Positions 11,154-23,579 are shown, numbered from the stretch's first letter. The stretch is 64,000 nucleotides of DNA from Elmis aenea (GCA_947652605.1 OX393581.1:50739924-50803923), one strand, 5' to 3'. Made by a program: numbers and translations. The notes: generated by a model not told the origin, from the sequence alone.

Positions 11154-12784
11154 TATATCCCTATGTTTACGACAGGACATTAAAATATCGATTAACTTGA
11201 ATGTTTCAAACGAAATGTGTGCGCCCTTCAAGAAAATAATAGTTTAACCAGCACAATACAATTCCGGCGACTCTTAAAACCGTAACTGCGCCACTTGGAA
11301 ACTATTTAAAACTAGAAACGGCTTTGGTTTTACGTCTTTAAAGCCCCTTTATTTGCTCCAAATTAGTTTATGAAGAAAGTGTATTGATCTTCGCAGCTTT
11401 TATTAGAAGTTTTAATTACATATTGTATTCAGGCCGTTCTGTCTCGAAGTCATTTATAAATGATAAATTCCTTCTCTTGTCGTAATTAACATTGCGCGCC
11501 CATATTTAGGCTCAATTTTAATTAATAAGTAATGGAGGCGCGTGCTTATCGAAAGTTAAGCCTTTTTTTAAAGCTGGACTATGTTGTGCGTGACCCGTTG
11601 TGACAAATTATATAATGACATGGATAAAATTACGAAAATATAATGTTGGGGTTTATTGAGTTATACAGCTATGACGCATTTAATGGATATAACAAACATT
11701 GGTTAATAAATTGTGACAATTAATTATATGTGCAAGATAATAGAGGCAAAAATGCTACGAATATCCATATAAAAACAAAAATACCAAAGGTTAATCACTT
11801 TCTCATGTTGGTGCCCAAGATGTGGTTATTGTATGGAATTTCGTAGGTTGGCCTTTTTCTCACAAAGTCTTATTTATTTTTCTTAAAGTTTGTGCAGCTA
11901 ATTACAAAAACTACCAGAAATTCCCAAAAATTATCAAAAACATAACCACTTTTTGTACACCAAAATAAAAGGTGATTAACCCTTGATCTGTTATAAAAAT
12001 GTGAACCTGAAAATTGTTTTTAAAATATGTACCTTTAAAAAGAAACCTTTGAAAATCAAGTTTAGCTTGTAGCACTATAACACTAGAACACTTTGGAACT
12101 TGAACACTTTGACACTGTAAAACTGATATCCTCTTCTTTCTTCGCACTCCTCGCCTTACCTACAACAACAAAAGATATTTAAAACCGTAGTAGGTATGCC
12201 TAATTTAAATACATAGTTTGAATAATAATCACATTTTAAAACGTTAATGTTTTTTAACTTTGTTTCTGCCTGCCAATCTGTGAATCTGTTTTTAAAAAAT
12301 TCATCAGCTTTGTTTAGTAAGTAAACTATTTCTGACGAATCTACGTAAAGCTAGGAATGTTTTTAGAATTTGAATTTAAGAAAATTACAATAAATGTGTT
12401 TTTAATTAGACAAATACATTTAGCTACAAATAAAAGGGTGTTCCTGGAAGAACTAACCAGCCCTGCAACATCTTTATTTTAAGACAGAGCTATGGTTATT
12501 ACAAAATATTTAAAGAATTGCAAATCTTTTTTTGATATGTTAATAAGTTACTAAATGTTATGTATGTTGTTTTTGAAAAATTCGATAGGTACTATAATTT
12601 TTTCTTTCAAATAGAACCCTGCATTTTTGAATTCATTAGCTGATAGCTCCTAAAATTGTTAGATATACAAATAAAGAATCTTTTGCGAAAAACTTTTTTT
12701 TTTATAGAAGACGCAAATATTAGATCAATTAAAGTAGTTTTTTTTTGCTTTTTTCAAAGTACATAAAGAAGTCCAGCAGTCTGT
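11154..12784. other. Intron DNA without recognised elements
   Basis: AT-rich. Short frames such as 11911-12147 (-) show no recognisable family and are probably chance. Confidence 0.4.
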
Positions 12785-13030
12785 GGCATGTTATCCATGA
12801 GAAAAAAGGGCCATTGCCCAGGGCCCTCGCCAACAGGGGGAGCCCCAAAATCAGGACCGGTCACCTGGGTGCTACAACTTATTAGATCCTTCTAAATTTT
12901 TGTAAATCAAAAATTAGTGTATTTTGTGGGTGTCACCAAATTTTCAGAATTATTTAAATACATGCAATTTTGCCCCCCCCCCCATTCCTAAGTGCATTGC
13001 ACTTACTGACCGCTTCATTTGACCAACCCT
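12785..13030. repeat. hAT-like terminus remnants with a poly(C) run
   Basis: GGGCCATTGCCCAGGGCCCT near 12810 is typical of hAT ends. The stretch 12930-13025 (ATACATGCAATTTTGCCCC, then GTGCATTGCACTTAC) parallels 10020-10085 of the hAT fossil, so this looks like a related, more degraded end. The pyrimidine run is about 12 C. Confidence 0.5.
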
Positions 13031-14311
13031 ATTTGAATCAAATTTAAATTAAAAGGAAACATCACCAAAAGAGTTTGATAACTGTATTGCATATAATTAA
13101 AGTACAACTAGTGACATCACTAGGAAAATAATTTTTACTGCAGTGGCGAAATGAGCAGTGGCGCCAGTTTTGAATTGTAGTAAAATTGGTGTCAAGGGTT
13201 TGATTGTACAAGAAAATTTTGTGTGCCCAGAAGCTTCTTAGAACTACCCAAAAATTAAAAGAAGCTCCAATTATTTACAAAAATAATGCAAACATTGTAC
13301 ATCCAACAATTTAATCAGTATCAAAATTTTTGGACACTGATTTTTGGTTTTCAAAAAAAATTTGAACATTATATTGTTTTTACCACGCTAATTACCCAAA
13401 AAATTTCGAAAATTGGCAAAATGAATGTTATTGAACAATTTATTATCATAACGAATTTTTCGTAAAAATAACGAATTTTTACCTTTTTGTGCAAAATCCT
13501 CATGCTCGGCTCCTTGACAACGTATCCAAGGATTTTTTCCTGGACCCTGCATCCAAAGGCATCACACAATTCACTCTTTTATCACCAAATCACCACTTTA
13601 TTATACACCAGGCGCCATTTTAAACAAATGAACGAAACAACTGAAGGCTTAACGAAACAATTGACTGTTTAACCAACCAACCAATGGTTTAAAGGCGTCA
13701 TTTAGTCGAATTAGTATTAAATTTTCCTTTAAAAACAACTCACAGTTACTATTTTGCACTATAACCACCGAGATCTGCACCAAAAATGGCGCAAAAATGA
13801 TATAATATAACCTAGCACACGTATGTCCCGCGCGACATACCCTGTGAGACTGAGTATAAGTATGGGGGTTGAAACGCTACTAGGTTCTGTAATTGGTTGA
13901 TTCAATTTTGCCGCCATCACCTTATTGGTCCGATTCGTATTGAAAAGGTCAAAACTTGCTATAGCAGTTCTTGGAAAAGCTGTACCGTTTTTTTATAGCG
14001 TTTTGTAGGTTTATAGCAAACTACCTAAACATTGTTCAAAATAACACCATAATCAGTACATTAACGAAGAGTAATTGCATTTTTGATTCGTAGTATGGGC
14101 ACATAACACAGTAAATAAGATATGTGTTGTATATTTTTTATAATTAACATTTAAATTAGAGTTGGCAGGGTAACACTTTCAACAAGTTAAAAAGGTTGCA
14201 TTAAACTAGGGGCGAAATGTTCAAAATTTGAAGATAACGTATTAAATACAAAAAAAAAAAAATACTATAGCGTTTTATTTTAGATGTCCATAGAACTTTC
14301 TCTAAGTAATA
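13031..14311. other. Intron DNA without recognised elements
   Basis: AT-rich spacer leading to the 147-bp tandem array; nothing recognised. Confidence 0.4.
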
Positions 14312-15720
14312 TAAAACCGTTCTTTTGCTATAATCAAAAATCTAAACTCCGGGGGCGTCTACTATATTACAGAATTTTTTAATGACTAATGTTCTTGGTG
14401 TCATCGTAAAGCTTTTCAAATTCACTTTACTAAACCTAACGAAATTTTGCTTTAAGATGAACCATTCTATCGCCGTGATTAAATATCTAAACTCCGGGAA
14501 CGTTAGCTATATCCCGGATTTTAGATATTTTATTGTACTTGGTTGCATTATGAAACTTTTTAAGTGCACTTTACAAAACCTTATTCATTTTTGCTGTACG
14601 ATGTACTGTTCTTTCGCTGTAATCAAGAACCTAAACTCCGGGGACGTGTTCTATAGTCCGGATTTTTTACGGATTTAATTTTTTGGAAAAATATTTTTAT
14701 GGCTTAACAAATGTTCTTTACAAAATTTTGCTCTACGATTAACCTTTCTCTCACTATGATAAAATATTTAAACTCCGGGGTGTCACCTATAACCCGGATT
14801 TCAGTACATATTCGATACCGATTGGTGTCATATAAAAGCAATTCAGATGTACCTTACAGAAATTAATAATATTTTTTTTTGGGAGAAACCGTTACCACGC
14901 TTTAATCAAAAAACGAAACTCCGGGACGTCTGCTAAGTTCCGGAGTTTTGTATGGATTTTATGGTTCTTGGTAGTCGTTTGTTATAGATTTATAAATGTA
15001 GTTAACAAAATATTAAAAAAATTAATTGTACCTTGTTCCTTTCTTACATTACAATCAAAAATCTAAACTCCGGGTACATCTGCTATATTCCGGAACTTTT
15101 TTTTTAAATTCCAATATTTTACGTCTAATTTTTAAGCTCAACAGGTGTACTTAACAAACATTGAGTAGTTTTTATTGTGCGGTAGCCTGTAGTAACACTG
15201 TTATCAAAACTAAACTCCGGAAGCATAACAAGCGTCCCGGAGTTAAGTTTTGCGATTTTAGAAGGGGGCCGGATTTTATTGTTTTAAGTGTTATTTAGAG
15301 TCTTAAGAATGTACTTCACAAAACTTTTAAAAAACTTGTTCTTTAATAGACCGTCTTGCTATGATCAAAAATCCAAACTCCAGGAGTGTGTGCTTATCCC
15401 GGAATTTCTCACTAATTTTAGTGTTTTTAATGTCATTTAAAAACTTTTCAAATGCAGTTTACTAAAGTTTAAAGAATCTTTGCTTGACTATAAATCTTGT
15501 TTTTGCAATAATTGTAAAAATTCAAACTCCGGGTTCATAAACCATATCCCGGATTTTTTTATGTGAATTATTGTTCTTGGTGTCATTTTAAAGCTTTTCA
15601 AACGTGCTTTTTTGAACTTTACAAAATTTGTTTCAATTATAAGTTGTTTTCACGTTAATCTAAAAAATCTGAACTCTCGACCCGTATGCTGTATCTTATT
15701 CTTAGTATTTTAATTTTATT
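14312..15720. repeat. Tandem array of ten ~147-bp units, nearly all with a CCGG hairpin
   Basis: The anchor word AAACTCCGGG (or a variant) starts at 14344, 14489, 14633, 14770, 14916, 15065, 15212, 15375, 15524 and about 15671, giving spacings of 145, 144, 137, 146, 149, 147, 163, 149 and 147. After 10-15 bases most units carry the inverted partner CCCGGATTT or CCGGAGTT, forming a stem-loop; the unit at 15212 is nearly perfect. The rest of each unit repeats phrases like TTCTTGGTGTCAT and CTTTACAAAAC. Units are moderately diverged and the last is the most eroded. The 98-codon open frame over 14382-14678 simply spans two units. Confidence 0.9.
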
Positions 15721-16422
15721 AATTTGCCACTACAAAATAAGATCTAATTTAAAAAAAAAGAGTGTATTATTCACTGACCTACGTAAAGTTTTTGGAAATG
15801 AAGTACTTTTGTCTCTTGTAAAGTTTTAAAGCCATGTAGCAAAATTTTAGTAGCCACTTCGTTACTAAATTGCACCAGGGGGACTTAACAGCTTTAAGAG
15901 AAATAGCAATCAATGGTTTGCCTGTCGTGTTAAATGTTTACGTTTTCAAAGTTTGAAGTCCGGACCGCTCGGATTTAATGGACCTCACTGATTTTAAAGT
16001 AGCTGTCGCCGTTACGAAAGCAACACATTGCTTTTATAAGTTACTAACTTAAATCGTTTGTTTAGCTGCACACCAATAATTCATCCACGCTCTTGTTGGC
16101 TATGCCATACATCATTTCGCAAAAACACGCGTAGTTTTTACAACATGCTATAGTTTCTCAGCAGATCGTGTTTTGTTGTACGGCCACTAGATAACGAACA
16201 TGCTTATCTGTGGTTTAAATCATAATTTATTACATTGGTATAAGTAATCCATGTCTTCTGTTCCTAAGCAGTTGACCACTTAATAATTTTGGTGTACAAA
16301 GTTTGGTTAATTCTCGTAAAATTGTGACGAGTCATGTTTTGATAATTTTTGGCCACATACTTTGACCAACTGAAAATTCGTTAGTAAATTACATTTCGTA
16401 ATCATTTATAATGAAAGTGGTC
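15721..16422. other. Intron DNA without recognised elements
   Basis: Single-copy-looking sequence. One short GC-richer phrase lies near 15955-15985. Nothing was recognised. Confidence 0.4.
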
Positions 16423-16510
16423 AGTGCCGGCTTTACACTATAAGCTAGAAAAGCTTTAGCTTAGGGCTTTTTATTGGAGAGGGCATTACAAGTAGCTGTC
16501 TGGGCCTCAC
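16423..16510. repeat. hAT-like element end (CAGTGCCGGC type)
   Basis: CAGTGCCGGCTTTA at about 16423, followed by AGGGCTTTTTATTGGAG, resembles the ends of hAT-family elements. No partner end was found; it is probably truncated by the RTE-like insertion that follows. Confidence 0.4.
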
Positions 16511-16514
16511 AATT

Positions 16515-17770
16515 TTTTTTTCTTCTTATTAATTGTTTTCTCTTGTAGGTTTCGGTGTCGAGGTATGCTTTTCTTTTTCTGTGTTATGTTTCTCCACTTT
16601 TGCCTATCGTTAGCTGATTGTAGCACATCTCTCCAGCTGATTCCCTTTTCTTCTAGCCTCTGCCTCACTTCTTTTCCCATTTTATTCTTGATCTTCCTCT
16701 ATTTCTTTTTCCCTCCATCTTCATTCTCCATTCTATTTTCACGTATCTACTTTCTGGCATGCGTAGTAGATGTCCAAGCGTTCTTAATTGATTCGTCTTC
16801 ATCTTTTTCTTAGTATCTGTTACTCATAGGTTATTTCGAATTTTTTCGTTACTATTTTTATCGATCAGTCTACATCCCTCTATTCTTCTAAGAAATCTCA
16901 TTTCCTGTGCCTGTATTCTTTGTTTTTGTTTTTGTGTTAGTGTCCAAGTTTCTGAACTGTCTATAAGAATGGGCACGTACGCTGCATTAAAAACTCGCGT
17001 CTTCGTTTCTTTTGATATATCCTTCTTACTTATCAAACATAGTAAAATTTCGTCGCTGCCGCATTTTATTACTCAGATCTTCCTTCAATTTACCATTCTT
17101 TGCAATTATCCTAAATATTTAAAATTCGTTACCAGTTTATATCTTTTTGGTCTAGCATAATTGTAACTGGTTCATGATTTTTCGCCATAACCATAGCGTT
17201 TGTCTTTGTTATGTTAATATTCATATTCTACTTAATGTATTTGCCCATACGTCTAGATTGAGTTGCAAGTCCTTTTCGCATTTAGCTAATAGCACCACAT
17301 CATCTGCAAAGGCTAGTTCTGTTAAGGATATTGGTTTTACTTTATTCCAACCCCAGTAGGCTTTCTTTGTGTTCTGCTTACAGACTTACAAAGAGCAGTG
17401 GACTTAATGTGCCTCCTTGTCTTACTCCCACTGTTGTTATAAATTCCTGGGAACTGCTGTTATGGGTTCGCACATAATTTCTACTATTATATAAACTCTT
17501 GATGGCGTTTAATAATCCTTCTCGCACTCTACTTTGTTTCAATATTTTCCAGATCTTTTCCCGTGGCACTCTATCGAAGGCTTTAGACAGATCGATAATG
17601 CACAAGGACACCATCTTTAAATGTTCCATTGTTTTTTCACTTAACTGTGTTAACGTAAAAATTAGATCCTGAGTGCTTCTACCCGGTCTAAAGCCACATC
17701 GCGCCTCTTCCAAATTTCTTTCGAAATGCTTCCTTAATCTCTCCTCTAAAATTCTTTAATATAATTTTTC
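16515..17770 (-). mobile_element. RTE-like non-LTR retrotransposon, RT palm to 3' end, decayed
   Basis: The - strand carries reverse transcriptase motifs in order. EARCGFRPGRSTQDLIF, then IDLSKAFDRVPREKIW and VGVRQGGTLSPLLF lie at 17378-17713. The catalytic block LAFADDVVLLAKCEKD is near 17270-17325. The C-terminal region at 16824-17036 includes SSETWTLTQKQKQRIQAQEM and FLRRIEGCRLIDKNSNEKIR. The 3' end matches seven other copies here and finishes in a short AAG-rich tail. It is the longest RT copy in the window, but frameshifts make it inactive. A + strand frame at 16565-16813 is only its antisense. Confidence 0.9.
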
Positions 17771-18612
17771 TCCTGCACTATTTCTTCCTAATAGCCAATA
17801 CATTTTTCTATATCGTATACCTAACTCCTCTTTTTTTTTGGCATGTGTTCCAACGCCCAAGTATTAAGCCGAGGTTACAATTATTCTTTCAAACCAAAAA
17901 CTTGAAAACGAACACAGATACAGCAATTACTCAAAATTTAATTATCCAAACAGAATACATATTTGCCCTTGTTATTATTTCATCCAGATATCGAACCAAT
18001 ATTTGAATTTCATAAGCTGTGACAAGACAATCGATACAACCCAACACTGACAGTCAGTATCGAAGGAAATTGTATCAGTTTAGTGCACACTTCAACAAAC
18101 TTTTAATAAAGACGACACGTCACTAAAAGAAAATAATAAAAGTCGAAAAAAATCCTAACTTTATTTAAAAATTTGATTGGAAAACGCGTGGAAAAATTCG
18201 GAACGGATTTAATTAAATAGCAACAGATTTATAGGGACACCTTGCGTGAGGTATTTAATTACAAAGTTTAATAAAGTAACGTTTACTATGCAGTAATCAT
18301 TAAATGTATGCGTCATTAAACACAGTATTAAAATTATGTACAGTCACCATCAGAGCCCTATCATGGCAGCGTTTAATAACCGGGAAGAGATATGTTTAAG
18401 GAACGTCATACAACGATCGATAGTTAATTTTCACACCACAACAAAACAAACTTTAAAACTCAAAGAAAGTGTTTATCAACGTTTAACATCTTTATTTTTA
18501 TGTTGCACGTTGAAATAATTATTCAATTTAAAATGCAAATGTAATAAACACGGAATAAAGTTGGACTTCAACGCACAATTTATATTTTCAGTTAAGTATT
18601 TGCGTTTGTTTT
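17771..18612. other. Intron DNA without recognised elements
   Basis: The first about 60 bases may still belong to the RTE-like copy. The rest is AT-rich single-copy-looking DNA. Confidence 0.4.
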
Positions 18613-18699
18613 TAAATAATTGAAATATTTCATCGTGATCTTTGACATATGGCATGGTGCAAAATCTTGTTGAAAGACAGCTTCACCGTTCCTATCAAC
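18613..18699 (-). mobile_element. Tc1-like transposase remnant (catalytic block)
   Basis: The - strand reads VDRNGEAVFQQDFAPCHMSK then ITMKYFNYL. QQD-APCH with its Asp is the second catalytic block of Tc1-like transposases. Only about 29 codons are recognisable. Confidence 0.65.
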
Positions 18700-18834
18700 T
18701 TTGCTCACTTCTGCTTCTATAGTCTAGGCTGTGCATTCCATATTGGAATAGTAGCCGCTCTTTGGAGCCCTACTGACTTATTTTTCGGATAGTCATTTCG
18801 CTATTTCTGTTCCTTCAGTTCCTATAGGTTGTTG

Positions 18835-19085
18835 TTTGTCTTTTCTTCTTGTACGACATGCTTCCGTGTTTTCCTATCAAGCAGTTTCTTTCTCCATTCC
18901 TTTTCCTTTGTTCCTATTTTTTCTATATTAGCTATCACTTGGTCTTTCCAGCGTATTTTTGCCTTTCCTCTCGATCTTGTCCCTTGTGGTTTCCATTTTC
19001 GTTCTAATAAGTCTTTGTATTTTTTGGTATTTATCATGTTTCGATTGGTAACAAAAGCACCAGTTCCTACATAAATGAGACAGTC
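18835..19085 (-). mobile_element. RTE-related non-LTR 3' fragment, second subfamily
   Basis: The - strand reads RSRGKAKIRWKDQVIANIEK followed by EKEWRKKLLDRKTRKHV. This is the R-G-x-x-x-x-R-W C-terminal tail of RTE-like ORFs, but it differs clearly from the main family here. It lies head-to-head with the + strand copy at 19140-19372. Confidence 0.65.
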
Positions 19086-19139
19086 CCTAAACATCGTTTT
19101 CTGGGGGTGTTTAACAATTTGATCGATATGGGCTGTCGT

Positions 19140-19372
19140 AAGTAGATACGCAAAAATAGGATGGAAAATGAAGATGGAGGGAAAAAGAAATGGAGGAAGA
19201 CCGAGAATAAAATGGGAAAAAAAAGTGAGGCAGAGACTAGAAGAAAAAGGAGCCAGCTGGAGAGATGTGCCACAATTAGCTAACGATAGGCAGGAGTGGA
19301 GAAACAACACAGAAATAGAAAAGCATACCTCGACACCGAAAGGTACAAGAGGAACCGATTAAGAAGAAAAAT
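19140..19372 (+). mobile_element. RTE-like non-LTR 3' end (only + strand copy)
   Basis: The + strand reads MKMEGKRNGGRPRIKWEKKV then RQRLEEKGASWRDVPQLAND and EIEKHTSTPKGTRGT, ending in an AAGAAGAAAAA tail. It is the same family as the copies at 16.5, 33.5, 41.4, 50.1 and 62.1 kb, but only the last about 75 codons remain. Confidence 0.85.
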
Positions 19373-21069
19373 AGACCAACTAACAAGGGTTACATGACGC
19401 TTCACAGTGAGGCCAAGGGGTACATTGACTGAAACGGGTTCAGAACCGCTGCTTTTTCATCTTGTATTCAATGTCTTCTCAAAATTCTACATGATTTAGA
19501 AGCACATCCATCTCCCCTGTGCTAATTTTTAAATCGTTATCTATTAAAAGTGCTACTTGCTGACGAAAACAAGTTTAATATGTTTAGAGAAAGAAGTCGT
19601 CATTTTTGAAATCGATAGGCCATGTTTTGTTTTAATTAAATCGAAGCATTACCAACGTATAATGAAATCGGATTCCTCGGAGAAAAATAGAACGGTTAAA
19701 GCGCAAGAAATAATTATGTTTTGTCGTAAAATCTCATTACATTGTTATTACTGCGCGTAATTGCCCATGATACAAGAAAATATTGTACAGAACAAAAGCA
19801 TACTTTTGTGTTTGAAGATCCTTTGAATTTAAATAAATGAAAGACGAAGCTATTTATGTTGTACAAAATATTAAAACGGTTTTGTACAATAGCGACGTAA
19901 TGTAAATACTGAAGGAGAATTTAGCAAGTACAAATATTGTACGTTTTAAAATGTTGGATAACATTGTTGTTGTTTTTTTTTATCATGAAGGTTATGTCTT
20001 ACAACCAAATTAAAAGACGCCATTTTAATTAAAAAAGAAACTTAATTTAATTAAATCAGTGTAGTTATAGAGGAACTTAATTGCCAAGTATGATCATTGC
20101 ATATGTGTAAGTAGGTAAATCAATAATATTGCTTCTGAAGAAGTCTTGAAATTGGTCTACAAGAAATTCTTCGAAAAAAAAGGTGATTTTAATTCAATTT
20201 ATTTATATTCATCATAGCAATTCCTTTACAGTTTGTATAAACCCACCATCAGAATTAAAACCAACCGTACAATATGAATATAGTTAAAATCTTTTGTACC
20301 TACCCAAAATTTAATTTAAAAAAGAAAACGCTTCCACCGCTCAGTGTAACGCGTCCAATTTTTTTCTGCATTAGATTTCCGCGCACGTCAGTAACTTACA
20401 CAGTTTTATTTCCGTCGAACTAAATGGGATAAACGTTAAAGATATCTGCAAACTTGTCTAGTCCTGAAGGGTCAAACATCCGGTTTTAATACTGTAAAAC
20501 GGGCGTTCCCCGGTGACTAGTTTTATTTTCCCAACATAAAGTAACGCCTTCTTGCATTCATTGGTGCCGGGGCACCTCCGGCCGGATTTTGACGATAAAA
20601 GATTTACTCTCCTTTAGCTGACTTACTTTGATCTTGAAAATTTACTCTAGATTTAGCTTTGATCTTTCCTTTAACATTCCTTTTAGTTGGAGAATGTTAA
20701 GTTTTTACACGGCACAAAAGACTTCCACGACAAAAGAATTAACCTCTAATTTCAAACAAGAAATCGGATCAATAGCTATTGTGTTTCCGTAACAAGTTGA
20801 TGTACAAAAATTGTACTGAGAAAAAACATGAGTTCTCAAATTCTTCTTTATATGCATTCATATTAGTAAGGAAACAGTTGTCTCTTCATCAATCGCATTT
20901 ATTTACAGTTGAACCTCTGTATTTCTCCATGAATCCGTGCCTGACGGGCGGACGAATACTGAATGGAACAAATATAGAATCGATCATTTCCATAGGAATT
21001 AACTTGAATTAAAATAGGATGTTCTTAGCCCCGAATACGATACAATAATAAATAAAATTATTCGAAAAA
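19373..21069. other. Intron DNA, mostly featureless, with one GC-richer patch
   Basis: No element was recognised. The patch at about 20330-20690 is richer in G+C and CpG. It contains two CTTTGATCTT words (near 20628 and 20658), which fit the TCF/Pangolin consensus. Confidence 0.4.
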
Positions 21070-22145
21070 CTGCCCCTGAAGCGAATAAAACCAATTATTG
21101 AAAGCAAGAATCTAATTTCTACTCACCAGTTTGGATTTAGGAACAGGCACTCGACAATCGATCAGGTTCATCAAATAACGGAAATAATTGAAAAAGCGTA
21201 TGAAGAAAAGATAACATGCTCAGCCATATTCCTAGATGTTGCCCAAACGTTTGACAAAGTTTGTCATAAGGACTAAGGACTAAGGTATAAGCTAAATATG
21301 TTGCCCAAACAATCTGCCAAATTATTAAAACCTTACATATCCGAACGAATATATCGTGTCAAGCAAGAGAGAGAGTACTCGAACATGAGTAATATAGATG
21401 CAGAAGTACCCCAAGGCAGTGTTTTGGGACTTATTTTATACTTGCTGTACACTTGCGACATTCCACAGATTCAAAACGTCACAATTGCAACGTTTGCTGA
21501 CGATACAGCCATCTTGGCAATTGGTAATGACAATGTAAAAATAGCTGCTAAACTTCAAGAAGCCTGCAACAGAGTAACTGATTGGGCTAAGAGATGGAGA
21601 ATAAGAATCAACGAGAGTAAATCAGCGCATATTGACTTTGCCTACAAGCAGAATGAATAATTCCTTATATCAATAAACAATGCCAAAATCCCACATTGCG
21701 ATACAGCAAAATACTTGGGATATTCGTCTTCGATGGAAAGAACACATAAAAAAAACTTAACCTTTAATACAAAAAAATGTACTTTCTGATTAGAAGAAAA
21801 TCATAATTGTCTGTGCATAATAAGTTACTACTGTACAAACAAATCTTAAAGTCAGTCTGGACTTATGGGGTTCAGCTCTGGGGATGTGCAGCCAAACACA
21901 ACATAGATTAGATCCAGGTCTTTCAAAATACAGTGCTTCGAGGTATTGCCGATGCTTCATGGTACTATCGGAGACCATCTACACAGAGATCCAAAGATCC
22001 CAACCGTCAAAAAAGAGATGAAAAGTTCCCAGAAAAGCACGAGGGAAGACTTCACACCCATGGCAACACCGAGGTGCTGCAGCTCCTAGATAATGCTGGT
22101 TTGAAAAGACGTCTCAAGAGAGTCAAAGCGTTTGTGCTGGTGTAG
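21070..22145 (+). mobile_element. Jockey-like non-LTR retrotransposon fragment (RT to C-terminus)
   Basis: The sequence reads STHQFGFRNRHSTIDQVHQI, then IFLDVAQTFDKVCHK (RT block with the first catalytic Asp), then after a short break VPQGSVLGLILY and the catalytic TFADDTAIL (21298-21660, no stop over 120 codons). The tail reads KSVWTYGVQLWGCAAKHNI and ends EVLQLLDNAGLKRRLKRVKA. The same C-terminal block ends the copies at 48.1 and 54.1 kb. Several stops and frameshifts are present. A half fold-back element follows it directly. Confidence 0.88.
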
Positions 22146-22289
22146 TGTATATCACGATACGGTGCTAAAAGAGAGCATAGTAAAATTAAAAGAATGCTAC
22201 ATCACCCATTGCAGGATCCTCTATCATATTTAACTAGCAGATACTTTTTAGTCAAACATGGTGAAACTCATACAAGTCTTGCTCCAACT

Positions 22290-22436
22290 CAATCTGGTGT
22301 TCCTTAAGAAAGCGTTCTTGGCCCAGCATCGCCGAGTAGTTCCCTAAAACAGGATAATTTTGTCTAATTTATCCGACTTTGTATCTCCTACCGTTTACGA
22401 GATCTCTGTAGTGTCCCACCTAATTGACGCACCCTG
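22290..22436 (-). repeat. Half of a fold-back element ending CACCCTG
   Basis: TACCGTTTACGAGATCTCTG followed by GTGTCCCACC and the terminal CACCCTGTATA parallels the right arm of the fold-back element at 48799-48947. Only one arm is present. Confidence 0.6.
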
Positions 22437-22689
22437 TATAATCAACATACGTAGAATAAATTTATTTTCTTACGTTTTCGTTGGAAAATTTCAATCGATA
22501 ACAACCCGGAGAAAAATTCCTTAAGCCCTGTGCCAAAGTGCTTCAAACTTATATTAAAATCCTCCGATTTACATAACCCTCGAAACCATGTATAGCTGAG
22601 AATATTATGCAAAAGAAGTCAAAATTAAATTGTAGATACACATGTTCGGAGAGCAGACCATAAAAGAGCAAACAAAACAGTTGAACTAA

Positions 22690-23000
22690 ACATAAACTGT
22701 AACGACATGATAGCATCCCAGTTGCAAAAAGATGTCTCCGGGCGCAACTACATATCCCCTACAACAGAATGGGCTCGGGTTGGCGCCGCGACGGCGGCCG
22801 ACGTCTACCGCGGTTCTGTCAATTGTACAAACCATGATTTATACAACTCGACTCTAGTTAAAGACGTGATTGATTTATTTCCCCGAAAGGTCTTTATAGT
22901 AAGGTGTTCGATCCGCGCTCCGAGAGAGAATTAACTACAATTAATTTTAAACGCTTTCAATTTTGGGTCCATTTAATCAATACACGTCCCTTCGTACAAT
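22690..23000. other. GC-richer single-copy patch
   Basis: This block (for example GGCGCCGCGACGGCGGCCGA near 22780) stands out from the AT-rich surroundings and matches no repeat here. A 75-codon frame at 22707-22934 has an ATG but resembles nothing. It could be regulatory or an unrecognised exon. Confidence 0.4.
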
Positions 23001-23350
23001 TGCCGGAGCTTGTGTGGAGATTGTTATGTCGACAAAATAAATAAGGCGCCGACGAAATAAGCGTTTTGTAGATGTTAAAATGGAAGTTCGCATTATGTAA
23101 GATGACATGAAGCAAATAATAATAATCGCCTCTCCACAGTTATGTAATGATAACATTAATAAAAAAATTCAATTTAGTTTTATCTCATATTCCAGCTGCA
23201 AGAGGAGAAAGCACAAACCGTTACTATCTACTTTAATAACACAACAGAATATTTAATTTTACAATAAGAGAAAAAAACTAAATGGTACAAGTCTCAAATT
23301 TTCAATTATTTACTTTTCATTGCGGGTTTTATCAATTTTTTCCCTAAAAT

Positions 23351-23458
23351 CTTTGAAATGAAGCGTTTATGGACCAATGTTGATATGGAATATTCGCTTT
23401 AAAATAAGGTTTTCGATCGACTGTTAAAGTCCTGCTACAAAAAAAGTGTACCACCCTG
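23351..23458. repeat. Interspersed repeat 'R3', copy A
   Basis: It shares TTGATATGGAATATTCG, GACTGTTAAAG and TCCTGCTACAAAAAA with 36096-36207 in the same orientation; both end in CACCCTG before TA. It is a non-coding short element. Confidence 0.7.
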
Positions 23459-23480
23459 TATAAATAGTTGCACTGCTTAC

Positions 23481-23555
23481 CAGGGGAGGTCACGATATGT
23501 TGTCGCTAGAATCTGATCAAAACTAAATGTTTTGCGCTAATACGTGCCACTCTGG
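23481..23555 (+). repeat. Interspersed repeat 'R1', copy E (shortened)
   Basis: It starts CAGGGGAGGTCACGATATG as the other R1 copies do, but is cut to about 75 bp with an internal deletion. Confidence 0.7.
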
Positions 23556-23579
23556 AATAATAATGTAACCAAAAACACA

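Noticed and set aside
14382..14678. 98-codon open frame with internal repeats
   Set aside because: It spans two units of the 147-bp array; the repetition is that of the DNA, and other units are not open.
14312..15720. CRISPR-like array (short conserved word at regular spacing)
   Set aside because: Units are about 147 bp and similar over their full length, with no unique spacers, in a eukaryotic intron.
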